Assembly: GCF_001467695.1 (NCBI RefSeq)
Contig: NZ_LNYE01000020.1
Span: forward strand, 659,350 to 723,349
Length of the DNA stretch: 64,000 nucleotides
From: Legionella gratiana
GTDB lineage: Bacteria; Pseudomonadota; Gammaproteobacteria; Legionellales; Legionellaceae
Direction of reading: 5' to 3'
The position numbers were made by a program, and so were the translations under genes. This document shows, piece by piece, positions 8,767-17,009 of this stretch. Under the pieces are notes generated by a model. It searched no databases. It was not told the origin of the DNA and saw only the letters and a program-made list of their open reading frames with translations. Within the stretch, counting starts at the first letter, position 1. Each line of letters starts with the position of its first letter.

Positions 8767-9183
8767 TTAATGTACAGAGATATCTTTCAATGCGTCACCG
8801 GATAGTTTTGTGTCGCAATGTAATGCTATATCACCTAGAGACAAAATGCCGGATAATTTTTTATTCTTATTTAGTACAATTAGACGACGAATTTGTTTCT
8901 TTTTCATGCTATCAAATGCTTTTTGAACATCATCATTCTCATAGCAATAACATACCTCTTGATGCATTACATTTTTCACTGGCGTATCTAATTCTTTTTT
9001 ATTAGCAAGGGCTGAGATAACGATATCACGATCGGTGAGTATACCAACGATTTTATCGGTTGCTTTATCGCCAACCGGCAAAAAGCCTGTATCTAATTCG
9101 CGCATTTTCTTTGCTGCATCAAAAATGGTAGCAGTGGTGAGCAAAAATTCTGGTTCTTTGCTCATGATTTCCTTAACTTGCAT
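8767..9183 (-). CDS. CBS-domain pair protein
   Basis: A 138-residue protein consisting of two CBS motifs and almost nothing else: MQVKEIMSKEPEFLLTTAT to GILTDRDIVISAL (first) and VKNVMHQEVCYCYENDD to LSGILSLGDIALH (second). Stand-alone CBS pairs bind adenine nucleotides or S-adenosyl ligands and act as energy sensors or partners for other proteins; no partner is encoded next to it. The start is set by a strong AAGGAGG five bases before the ATG. A long gap upstream with no gene suggests its own promoter. Confidence 0.88.
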   Translation of the reverse strand: MQVKEIMSKEPEFLLTTATIFDAAKKMRELDTGFLPVGDKATDKIVGILTDRDIVISALANKKELDTPVKNVMHQEVCYCYENDDVQKAFDSMKKKQIRRLIVLNKNKKLSGILSLGDIALHCDTKLSGDALKDISVH

Positions 9184-9454
9184 GATAACCTCCTTGAAAT
9201 AATTTTCTTAGAGAATTTATTTGATACATATTGCATATTAATAGTACACTAAATTTTCAGAAAATCAACTTTTTAAGCAAGATTAATTCATCAGTTTTGA
9301 ACGTTTTGGTTATCGAATAGGGTTCATTTTTGAATGTCCTTTTGAAAAGCGATAGCAATGGCGTCAGGTTATCAATTATGCGTCATCACTATTGAAATTC
9401 CATCAAATTGGATGTAAAATGCTCATTTTGACAAAGTATAATCCTTTTAAAAGC

Positions 9455-10576
9455 ATGAAAATTTATTTAGTAGGCGGCGCAGTCCGTGACAAATTACTCG
9501 GATTTCACCCCAAAGATAATGATTGGGTTGTTGTAGGAGCAACCCGAAATGAACTATTAGAGCTGGGTTATAAGCCAGTGCATAAAAGCGATTTCCCTGT
9601 CTTTTTGCATCCTGAAACCAAAGAAGAATATGCTCTTGCTCGGCTTGAAAAGCGAACAGGCTATGGGCATGGTGGTTTTGAGTTCGATATTGCTCCTACG
9701 ATTACTTTAGTAGATGATTTAAAGCGACGAGACTTGACAATTAACGCTATGGCGTTCTCTTTTGAAGAAGAAAAACTGGGTGAATTAATTGATCCTTATC
9801 ATGGAAAAGTTGATTTGGAAAAACAGATATTACGGCATATATCGCCTGCATTTGTTGAAGATCCGCTTCGATTAATACGTACGGCGCGCTTTGCTGCTTG
9901 CTTAGGTTTTGAAGTTGCCCCAGAAACAATGGAGCTCATGAAGCAGATGGTTGCTGAAGGAAAACTCAGTGAACTCAGTAATGAGCGAATTTGGAAAGAA
10001 ATGGAACGGGCACTCATGGGACCACAGCCAGAGAAATTTTTCGATGTATTAAAAGAATGCGGTGCGTCTCGTCTTTTATTCCCTCATATAAAAATACCCG
10101 GGCCTAGTATCAACGCCATGCAACGAGCCGCAGATCATAAAAATTCAGCTCCAGTACGTTTTGCTGCTTTGATGCATGATTTGACACAAGAAGAAATAAT
10201 CAAATTTTGCAAACAATTCAACGTATCCAATCAATACCGTGACTTAGCATTATTAACAACCAAAAATTTGCCACAATTCCGACGTGTTTCTGAATTGCAG
10301 GCTCCAGAATTATTGGATTTAGTAACAAACATTGGTGCGTTCCAAAATAAGGAACGCTGTAACGATTGCTTGGATGTTTTTGAACGATGCACCCAGGAGT
10401 CGGCCTCTATAGAAAAAGTACGCCATGCTATTCAAACAGTTAAATCCATTAATACTAAAGAACTTGCTTTGAAATATATAGGTCATGAGATCACTAAAAG
10501 AATTAAAATAATGCGTATTGAAGCAATCCAACAATGTATGCATTTGGAATTAGAAGGACATAGCCTGGATATTTGA
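9455..10576 (+). CDS. cca: CCA-adding tRNA nucleotidyltransferase
   Basis: Adds or repairs the 3' CCA end of tRNAs. The start at 9455 puts the conserved MKIYLVGGAVRDKLLG at the very N-terminus, as in other bacterial class II enzymes; an upstream in-frame ATG at 9392 adds 21 unconserved residues and is less likely. Visible elements: the catalytic DxD neighbourhood (HPKDNDWVVVGAT), ARLEKRTGYGHGGFEFD, RRDLTINAMAF, and the nucleotide-selecting EDPLRLIRTARFAA. At 373 residues from this start it lacks the C-terminal HD phosphohydrolase domain of the long E. coli form. No strong Shine-Dalgarno is visible. It is monocistronic. Confidence 0.92.
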   Translation: MKIYLVGGAVRDKLLGFHPKDNDWVVVGATRNELLELGYKPVHKSDFPVFLHPETKEEYALARLEKRTGYGHGGFEFDIAPTITLVDDLKRRDLTINAMAFSFEEEKLGELIDPYHGKVDLEKQILRHISPAFVEDPLRLIRTARFAACLGFEVAPETMELMKQMVAEGKLSELSNERIWKEMERALMGPQPEKFFDVLKECGASRLLFPHIKIPGPSINAMQRAADHKNSAPVRFAALMHDLTQEEIIKFCKQFNVSNQYRDLALLTTKNLPQFRRVSELQAPELLDLVTNIGAFQNKERCNDCLDVFERCTQESASIEKVRHAIQTVKSINTKELALKYIGHEITKRIKIMRIEAIQQCMHLELEGHSLDI

Positions 10577-10835
10577 GATCCCTGATAAAAGTAATTTAAT
10601 ATAAAACACACATAAACTGCGGTTTAGTTGTGGCTTTTATTTATTTGGTATTAATAAAATACCAAAAGATAAAATGTGGTGTGAATCTAAATCCAGAACC
10701 TTTACAAACTAATTCTATTTCTCATCTAAACAAGCATCATGAAGGCATGAGCTACATGTGTTACTTGACGATGCTCCCAAGATGTAATAGCGTCTTAGGG
10801 TAAGAAAAATAGCCAAATAATAATTAAGGATAATT
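10577..10835. other. Intergenic gap between cca and outer-membrane barrel gene
   Basis: No gene is seen. A small AT-rich hairpin (TTTGGTATT at 10644-10652 paired with AATACCAAA at 10658-10666, five-base loop) follows cca but lacks a T-tract, so it is a poor terminator candidate. The right part must carry the promoter of the outer-membrane gene, whose Shine-Dalgarno is AAGGA about seven bases before the ATG. Confidence 0.4.
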
Positions 10836-11576
10836 ATGCAATTGCGAATCAAGAAACATGTGCTTTTTACATGCTTAGTACTGCCTCTATCGTGCATGGC
10901 TGGAACGATGGGCAATAGTGGAAGTTCTAAACTTTGGTCTATTCCACTTCAAGGAGGTTTTTTTGGGGCTTCTCAAGGCAAAGCACAACATATTGATATT
11001 GAAAGTTTGATTGGGAACCGTTATACCGTAGAAAATAACTCGCAAATCAGTGGCCTTGCTGGTATTGGCTTGTATTTCAATGGTTATTCTCAAGAACGCA
11101 TACAGCTTTCTTATGGAGTGAACTTGTTCTATTTAGGGCAGACAACTGTTCGTGGCGATATAGTACAAGAAGATTTATTCACCAATCTTTCTTATCAATA
11201 TAACATTCAAAATCTACCACTTTATGCTGCGGCAAAAGCAATAATTGCTACAAACAATCCAACATACAACATTACTTTTGATGCTGGAATAGGTCCAAAT
11301 TTTATGTGGACTTCGAACTATCGTGAAACACCATTAGCTGATTTTATTGTACCGGATAACGCATTTAAAGGATCTAGTTCAACGACATTCAGCGTTACAG
11401 CAGGTGTGGGATTACGCTTGAATGATATTCTCGGTCCAATGCCAATTGAGTGTGGCTATCGTTTCTTTTATCTAGGTAAAGGAAATTTGAGTAAAGAAAA
11501 TGATTTATATCTCAATACACTAAACACGGGTGATACGTATGCTAATGCACTCGTGTGCTCGGTTACCGTTTTCTAA
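10836..11576 (+). CDS. Outer-membrane beta-barrel protein
   Basis: A 246-residue exported protein with a signal peptide (MQLRIKKHVLFTCLVLPLSCMA, cleaved near residue 22). The mature chain alternates polar and hydrophobic residues in repeated short strands (GIGLYFNGYS, RIQLSYGVNLFYLG, TFSVTAGVGLRLND, IECGYRFFYLGKG) and ends in VCSVTVF, a terminal aromatic residue as used by the Bam machinery. This fits an eight- to ten-stranded barrel of the OmpW/OmpA-like size class. Ligand and function are unknown; the type is common among Legionella surface proteins. Confidence 0.75.
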   Translation: MQLRIKKHVLFTCLVLPLSCMAGTMGNSGSSKLWSIPLQGGFFGASQGKAQHIDIESLIGNRYTVENNSQISGLAGIGLYFNGYSQERIQLSYGVNLFYLGQTTVRGDIVQEDLFTNLSYQYNIQNLPLYAAAKAIIATNNPTYNITFDAGIGPNFMWTSNYRETPLADFIVPDNAFKGSSSTTFSVTAGVGLRLNDILGPMPIECGYRFFYLGKGNLSKENDLYLNTLNTGDTYANALVCSVTVF

Positions 11577-12135
11577 GTTGAGCACGACATAAAAAATATG
11601 GAATGCTTTTTCTGTCACTAAATATGACCTGTATGAGCGGTGCTTCATATGGCTTTGGAACGTTATTTAGACCCTCCGCTTTTCGCCTGAATCTTCTACA
11701 CATCTTGTCTATCGCAAATAAAACAGGATCCAATTATTTTTTTTGCAGAAGGAGACGGTATTGAGAGCATCGTCACCCTCTGCGTAAGCAGGGGGTCTCA
11801 TACGCGTATGACTGCAAGGTGAAGTTTAGAGCAAAGATTTGTTACTTTTAGACCTTCCGCTTTTGCGGAAGGAGACGGTATTGAGAAGTCCCCCCCTCTG
11901 CGCAAGCAGCTGTCTCTTGATGAGATAGGATCAAGAGACAGGCTTTTCGCGGAGGGTGACGTTCTTTCGAAACTAAAAGTTGCTACCGACACCCCATTCT
12001 TTCCTCAAGTTAACGCTATTGAGTGTTCACGGAGAGCGTCTTATTCTACGCTTATGAACTAATATAGTGGGGATATTTTCCTGGAGAAAATGAATACATC
12101 ATTATAAGATATCATTATGTGTAGTCGTTGAATTC
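11577..12135. repeat. Palindrome-rich intergenic region with duplicated motif
   Basis: No credible gene. The gap begins, right after the stop of the barrel gene, with a degenerate family-2 end (AGCACGACATAAAAA). Further on, GGAGACGGTATTGAGA occurs twice (11751-11766 and 11871-11886), each followed by a C-rich tract and CTCTGCG. The second copy is preceded by a perfect hairpin, CCTTCCGC-TTTT-GCGGAAGG (11853-11872), and followed by another perfect 10-bp stem, TGTCTCTTGA / TCAAGAGACA (11911-11940). It resembles a REP/BIME-like cluster of palindromic units. Base composition is clearly more GC-rich than the flanks. Confidence 0.6.
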
Positions 12136-12144
12136 TTGGAAAAA

Positions 12145-12498
12145 ATGATTTTAATGTTTGCGATCCCTAATTGTGAGACTGTCAAAAAAGCTCGCCTTTT
12201 CTTAGAGAAAAATAAAATTGATTATGAGTTTATCGATTTCAAAAAATGCCCACCAACAAAGGCACAAATAAAAGCATGGAGTGAGTACTCTGGTGAACTT
12301 CCAATCAACAAAAAAGGAATGACTTATCGAAAATATAAAGACCATTATGAATCATTAAGTCTTCCAGAAAAAATAGATTTTATAATCGCAAATACCTCGC
12401 TTATCAAGCGACCTATTTTGATGCAAAATGATAAAACAGTTGCGTTAGGTTTTAACGAAGAACATTATAAAGAACTAATAACGATATTTATCAGGTAG
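12145..12498 (+). CDS. ArsC/Spx-like reductase family protein (YffB type)
   Basis: A thioredoxin-fold protein of about 117 residues. The N-terminal FAIPNCETVKKARLFLEKN carries the single redox cysteine of the ArsC-related family, followed by YEFIDFKKCPPTKAQIKAW, a TYRK stretch, and the conserved SLIKRPIL near the C-terminus, where the Arg-Pro is the family signature. Classical arsenate reductase is only one branch; short YffB-type members are of unknown substrate and no ars genes are nearby. I place the start at ATG 12145 because GGA lies five bases before it; a TTG at 12136 is possible. Confidence 0.82.
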   Translation: MILMFAIPNCETVKKARLFLEKNKIDYEFIDFKKCPPTKAQIKAWSEYSGELPINKKGMTYRKYKDHYESLSLPEKIDFIIANTSLIKRPILMQNDKTVALGFNEEHYKELITIFIR

Positions 12499-12529
12499 CC
12501 TACTTTTATAGTTTAAGTTCAAGGGATTA

Positions 12530-12703
12530 TTACGTCACCTTATGTACCAATAGATTAAATCGATAAACTATATCCGAAATATCATTAAGAGCGGTTGTTG
12601 AGCGTACTATGTGATGCGCTTCTTGGCTTGTTACTGGTAATTTTTTAGCGCGCTCATCTGGGTTAAAAAACGAGTCTTTAGGCGAATTGGAATAATGTTT
12701 CAT
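12530..12703 (-). CDS. Small conserved-looking ORF, 57 residues
   Basis: A short gene lies in an otherwise empty 450-bp gap. It starts at ATG 12703 with a strong Shine-Dalgarno (AAAGGGGAAG, five or so bases upstream) and ends at TAA 12530-12532. The product begins MKHYSNSPKDSFFNPDER and is hydrophilic, with a basic patch (ERAKKLP), no signal peptide and no membrane segment. The strong ribosome site and isolated position argue that it is real. Function unknown; it may be a small regulator. Confidence 0.55.
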   Translation of the reverse strand: MKHYSNSPKDSFFNPDERAKKLPVTSQEAHHIVRSTTALNDISDIVYRFNLLVHKVT

Positions 12704-12947
12704 TACTTCCCCTTTGTTATTTAATAAATTAACAAAAAGAGCAAAATTTCATCAAATGAATATTAAGGAAATCTTAATTTGCTTAAGTTTTATGTAAAAA
12801 AATTTTCGGGAAATAGAGAAATCAAACAGAATGTTGTTCCTATACACACTTTTTTAGAATACAAAATACAATTATTTATGTAATAATATAAACCTAGATA
12901 AAGGGAGACTCGTGGTGATCAGGCACTCAGCAAGCTTATTGAATTAG

Positions 12948-13547
12948 ATGCATTATTTTCAAATACTCATGAAATCAAACCACCTATTAAAAATCATTCT
13001 GGCTAGCGCTTCTCCGCGGCGTTTACAAATATTGCAGGAGCATGGGTTTACTGCTGTGGTTATGCCTGCGGATATTGAAGAAATTTTGCAAAAAGACGAA
13101 GAGGCTAAAGAATATGTAACCCGTCTTGCTCGAGAAAAAGCTCAAACTGTTTTGTCTCAAGTTGCAATAGACGACGCGGATCTCATTTTGGCAGCAGACA
13201 CTACAGTGGTTTATCGGAATCATATTCTAGAAAAACCTCACAACTACGAAGATGCATATAGAATGTTGCGCATGTTAAGCGGCAATTCTCATGAAGTTTA
13301 TACGGGTTATGCCTTGGTTTTTCTACCACAACAACAATGGTGTATTGATTATGTGACAACCAATATTACTTTTCACTCCCTTACCGAACAACAAATAAAA
13401 AACTACATTGATTCAGGAGATCCTTTTGATAAGGCTGGAGGATATGGTATTCAGCAAGTACGAGATACTTTTGTTAAAGAAATTAAAGGCTCCTATTACA
13501 ATGTAATGGGATTACCCATAGAGGAAATTTTGAAAAAAATATCGTAA
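12948..13547 (+). CDS. maf: Maf-family nucleotide pyrophosphatase
   Basis: Maf proteins hydrolyse non-canonical or modified nucleoside triphosphates and are linked to septum control. The signature ILASASPRRLQILQEHGF sits near the N-terminus and the second motif LILAADTTVVY near residue 85, then EKPHNYEDAYRMLRMLSG, and FDKAGGYGIQ near 160. These match the dTTP/UTP or m7GTP type rather than a transferase. ATG 12948 is used here; an in-frame ATG at 12969 begins just before the conserved core and is equally possible, as neither has a good Shine-Dalgarno. It converges on ovoA. Confidence 0.88.
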   Translation: MHYFQILMKSNHLLKIILASASPRRLQILQEHGFTAVVMPADIEEILQKDEEAKEYVTRLAREKAQTVLSQVAIDDADLILAADTTVVYRNHILEKPHNYEDAYRMLRMLSGNSHEVYTGYALVFLPQQQWCIDYVTTNITFHSLTEQQIKNYIDSGDPFDKAGGYGIQQVRDTFVKEIKGSYYNVMGLPIEEILKKIS

Positions 13548-13566
13548 GCGCTTCATGCACCGGGCG

Positions 13567-15684
13567 TCATCTATTTTTTTGCCATATAGATAATTGCGCT
13601 ATGGAGTGCTGAAACTGGCGCTCTGTTTCACGAATTACAAAAGGAATGTCCTCAGTTGCAATTAGGTTAAATCGAGATTTTAGCAAAGATTTTATGCCCT
13701 CTATGGTTTTTTGAAATTCTCCATTAACTCTAATCCCTCCTAGCCAATTGGATTTATCAGTGTATTCTTCTAGCCAGGTATAGGAGGAGGTTAAAGCCAG
13801 AATTCCTTTAGGACTAAGACGATCACTGATTGATTTTAAGAAAAGGGCTGGATTGTAAAGTTTGTTTATTAGATTTCCACAAAATACGAAATTATAATCT
13901 TTAAAAATCGGCTTTAGATTGCATGCATCTCCTTGAATAAAATGAATTTTATCAATTAAATCGTAATAGCCTAGATCAGATAATTTCAGTTCTTTATAAT
14001 CAACTAAATCACCTTCAGACGTTATTGCATAGCGAATGATTCCTGTTTCTTTTAAACGCACTACTTGCTGTATAAAACGAGTTGAAAAATCAATTGCATC
14101 AACATGTTCAAAATACTTCGCTAATTCAAAGCTAAAACGACCCACCGAACAACCAAGGTCTAACGCTTTTAAAAGAGGAACATGAATAAAAAATTCCTTG
14201 CATCGGTTAATACACGTTACCGGAAAGTTGGGTACTTCGAAGTATTCATTTCCATAATGAAATTCTAAAGATCGAGCGATTATTTGATCCGTTTCATAAC
14301 CATTCATTTTTTCTGTTAACAGTAAGGGGGTGTCACTTTGTACATAGCGAAAACCTGCATGCTGAAAGAAATGACGCCTAAACGCATAACGTGATTTTTT
14401 TGTGGCCAAATTACCTGTCGAAATCCAAGATCCCCCCTTAATTAAATTGTGTTGTCCATCAAAAGTTGGGGTAGAGAAATCATCATACAGTGGATGCACT
14501 TTAAAACCTGGAAATGCATCTATTGGCGTTTCAGTCCATTGCCATACATTGCCTATAACATCATAGAACGATCCCATTTTAAATTTATTTATTGGGCATG
14601 ATGAAGCGTAGTACTCAAGATTGATATTCCCAGGGGCCTTTTGCCAATCAGTGATATTCCCTTCGATTTTATGACGTAGAATAGTCCATTCTTCCTCTGT
14701 AGGTAAGCGGATATATTTTTTTTCAGTAAGTGATTTCCAATTACAAAAAGCTTTAGCCTCATGATAATTCACTTCAACAGGCCAGTTAAGTGGCAAAGGT
14801 ATTTCTTCACATAAATTTCTTTGCCAAAATTGACCATTTTCAAAGCGCCAAAAACGGGGCATTTGGGCTTTGGTGTACGTCAGCCATTGTTTTCCTTCAG
14901 ATGTCCACCACTCTAACTTTTCATATCCTCCGGCTTCAATAAAAAGTAAAAATTCCTGATTAGAGACTAAAAATTTTGAGGCAAAAAAATCATTGACCCC
15001 AACTTCTTTCTTACCGTATTCGTTATCCCATCCAAAGAGTGTATGCTCCTGTTCACGACCTAATAAGAGATGTTTACCAGTTACTGCAATTAATTCATTT
15101 AGGGGAGCACTACCAACTTCAGTACAGGCTTGCCAGTTTTTCGATTTACGTAAGTAGATTAATGGAACCATTCTTAAAATGACAGAAGATGTTTCAAGGT
15201 GAATTCGCTCATGTTCAATACCCATCAAAATAAGCCAAATTAGAGAATCTTGGTTTATCGTTGTTCCGATAGGTAGGTTATCAATTAAGCGCTCAATTAA
15301 TATTTTTACTTGCTTACGATAATCAGCAACTTCTTTAACTTTAGGCCAATTATAATGGGTTGTATTCAAATCATCCCAGGACATTTCATCAACCCCAACG
15401 GCAAACATGGATTCAAATTGTTCATTAATTCTTTTATCAATGTATTGTCCAAGAATCAGTTTATTGATAAAAAAAGTTGCTGTATGGCCGTAATAAAATA
15501 TCAACGGATGTCTTAAAGGTTCGGCACGAAGGTAATAGGCCTCGTCATTAGCAATACACGTAAATAGATTTTCATAAGTTTCAAAAGTGTTCCTGAAATA
15601 TTTTTTCAGCTCATCTCGTTTTTGTACGGTCAATAAACTATCTAGTACAGGCGTTTTGAATGTATTTATCGTGTTTGCTTCCAT
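13567..15684 (-). CDS. ovoA: OvoA: 5-histidylcysteine sulfoxide synthase fused to methyltransferase
   Basis: Makes the core of ovothiol, a thiohistidine antioxidant. OvoA couples cysteine to the C5 of histidine with oxygen, and a C-terminal domain can N-methylate the product. Three parts are visible in 705 residues, a normal length. An N-terminal DinB-like domain carries the iron ligands HERIHLE (His158, His162, Glu164) with an upstream His near 59-67. A central FGE-sulfatase-like domain runs about 200-440 (NVWQWTETP, LIKGGSW, RHFFQHAGFRYV). A SAM methyltransferase runs about 450-705 (ALDLGCSVGRFSFELAKYF). The fused methyltransferase and the residues after GGSW fit OvoA rather than EgtB. A separate lyase (OvoB) is not seen in this window. 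Confidence 0.88.
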   Translation of the reverse strand: MEANTINTFKTPVLDSLLTVQKRDELKKYFRNTFETYENLFTCIANDEAYYLRAEPLRHPLIFYYGHTATFFINKLILGQYIDKRINEQFESMFAVGVDEMSWDDLNTTHYNWPKVKEVADYRKQVKILIERLIDNLPIGTTINQDSLIWLILMGIEHERIHLETSSVILRMVPLIYLRKSKNWQACTEVGSAPLNELIAVTGKHLLLGREQEHTLFGWDNEYGKKEVGVNDFFASKFLVSNQEFLLFIEAGGYEKLEWWTSEGKQWLTYTKAQMPRFWRFENGQFWQRNLCEEIPLPLNWPVEVNYHEAKAFCNWKSLTEKKYIRLPTEEEWTILRHKIEGNITDWQKAPGNINLEYYASSCPINKFKMGSFYDVIGNVWQWTETPIDAFPGFKVHPLYDDFSTPTFDGQHNLIKGGSWISTGNLATKKSRYAFRRHFFQHAGFRYVQSDTPLLLTEKMNGYETDQIIARSLEFHYGNEYFEVPNFPVTCINRCKEFFIHVPLLKALDLGCSVGRFSFELAKYFEHVDAIDFSTRFIQQVVRLKETGIIRYAITSEGDLVDYKELKLSDLGYYDLIDKIHFIQGDACNLKPIFKDYNFVFCGNLINKLYNPALFLKSISDRLSPKGILALTSSYTWLEEYTDKSNWLGGIRVNGEFQKTIEGIKSLLKSRFNLIATEDIPFVIRETERQFQHSIAQLSIWQKNR

Positions 15685-15851
15685 TCTCTAATACCTATAT
15701 TTTAATAAATAAGATCTTAATTTATATATGCATATTTCGCGCCAAAATTTCATAGCAGGAAGTATCCACGATATTTTCTTATATCAATAAGGGTCTTTTT
15801 CTTTGATTAATAAATTAAATTAATCTATCCTAAATGCACTTGTCTTAATAA

Positions 15852-17006
15852 ATGGCCATAAACATGGATGCTTATGAACTGTCTATTGGGTTGGAATTAG
15901 AAGCCAATGTGATTGATATAAATACAGGTAAGGCAAGTATTGATTTTAATAACAAAGACTTTCAAAAATTTTCATCGTACTTTCTTGCCCAAGGCTATCC
16001 TGCACCTCAAACTGAGTTTGATGCGGCTACAGTTGAGCTGGCAACCTTACCTTATCACGATTTAGACTTAGCATTTAATCAGCTTTCTGTAAGTGTGGAT
16101 GATGCTAATAATTTTTTATATCAACAAGGATGTTTATTGCTTTTATTGGGCCTACATCCAGGAAGAGGTCGTGACGAATTAATAATGACAGATAGTCCAT
16201 ATTGCAGGGCTTCGTTACCCTTAATGGCTGAGCAGGGTGGGCCATTATTTTATTGCAGTTACCAAATAAATCTCGGAGTGGGTTTGCGAGACATTGATTA
16301 TTTGATTCCATTGTGTCATTGGTTGCAAATATTCATGTGGCCTTGCTCTGTAATTACACAATCATCACCTATTTTCGCACATAGAGACACTAATTATAAA
16401 TCATTTAGAGTCCGCCTGAATGATTCTCTAAGTGGGAGTCGGACTGGCCCATTGCCTTTAGATATTCGTAATTTAAATGAATTGCAACACTATTGTAACC
16501 ATTTACCCGATGAAGCGAATGCATTACGTAAATATAATGTCTGGTATGATATACTTCCAAAATTAATTAACCCAACAGATCCAACATCAGGATATCGCAT
16601 CGAAATTAGAGTTGCTGATACTTCTGCGTTATCAAAGCTTTATGTATTTACTCAGGCGATGTTCCTAACCTTTATGAGTATTTTTCATCAATTAAAATCG
16701 AAGGAATTAGTACCGTTACCAGAACATCGATGGTTAATCCTTAATCGTGATAGTGTATTAAAAAAAGGGAGTAAAGCCAGAATAACTCATAATGGAGAAG
16801 AGTTCTATTCTATAAAGGATTATCTTAACACCATTTGGCGCCCAATGGTTACCGACTCCGCGCGGTATTTGAGTATCGATATGGATAATCTGATTTCTAA
16901 ACTTACTGGCGAGTCGCGCGCTGAACACATCTTGCACCAATTTCAAGTGCTATCAGCCGATCAAATGGCACTTAATTATGCTTATTGTGATTTCAATTCA
17001 AACTAG
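15852..17006 (+). CDS. Glutamate-cysteine ligase-like carboxylate-amine ligase
   Basis: A 384-residue protein with the pattern of GCS-type ligases. The N-terminus has YELSIGLELEANVID, the acidic strand that binds Mg-ATP, then TEFDAATVELATLP near residue 55, then FYCSYQINLGVG near 140, RVRLNDSLSGSRTGPL near 190, and RIEIRVADTSALS near 255. These echo the EEE, ExTP and His/Arg motifs of the GCS2/EgtA group, but the match is distant. It is divergent from ovoA, so a role in thiol or ovothiol metabolism (for example gamma-glutamyl-cysteine supply) is a reasonable guess. Other carboxylate-amine ligations cannot be excluded. Confidence 0.55.
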   Translation: MAINMDAYELSIGLELEANVIDINTGKASIDFNNKDFQKFSSYFLAQGYPAPQTEFDAATVELATLPYHDLDLAFNQLSVSVDDANNFLYQQGCLLLLLGLHPGRGRDELIMTDSPYCRASLPLMAEQGGPLFYCSYQINLGVGLRDIDYLIPLCHWLQIFMWPCSVITQSSPIFAHRDTNYKSFRVRLNDSLSGSRTGPLPLDIRNLNELQHYCNHLPDEANALRKYNVWYDILPKLINPTDPTSGYRIEIRVADTSALSKLYVFTQAMFLTFMSIFHQLKSKELVPLPEHRWLILNRDSVLKKGSKARITHNGEEFYSIKDYLNTIWRPMVTDSARYLSIDMDNLISKLTGESRAEHILHQFQVLSADQMALNYAYCDFNSN

Positions 17007-17009
17007 AGA

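Noticed and set aside
10644..10666. Rho-independent terminator after cca
   Set aside because: The stem is AT-only apart from two GC pairs and no T-tract follows, so it is unlikely to terminate well.
11798..11992. A 64-codon frame on the minus strand with SPSAKAEGL-type repeats
   Set aside because: It runs through the palindromic repeat cluster, has no ribosome site, and its sequence is explained by the repeats.
13567..15684. Ergothioneine synthase EgtB
   Set aside because: The fused C-terminal methyltransferase and the 705-residue length match OvoA; no egtD is nearby.
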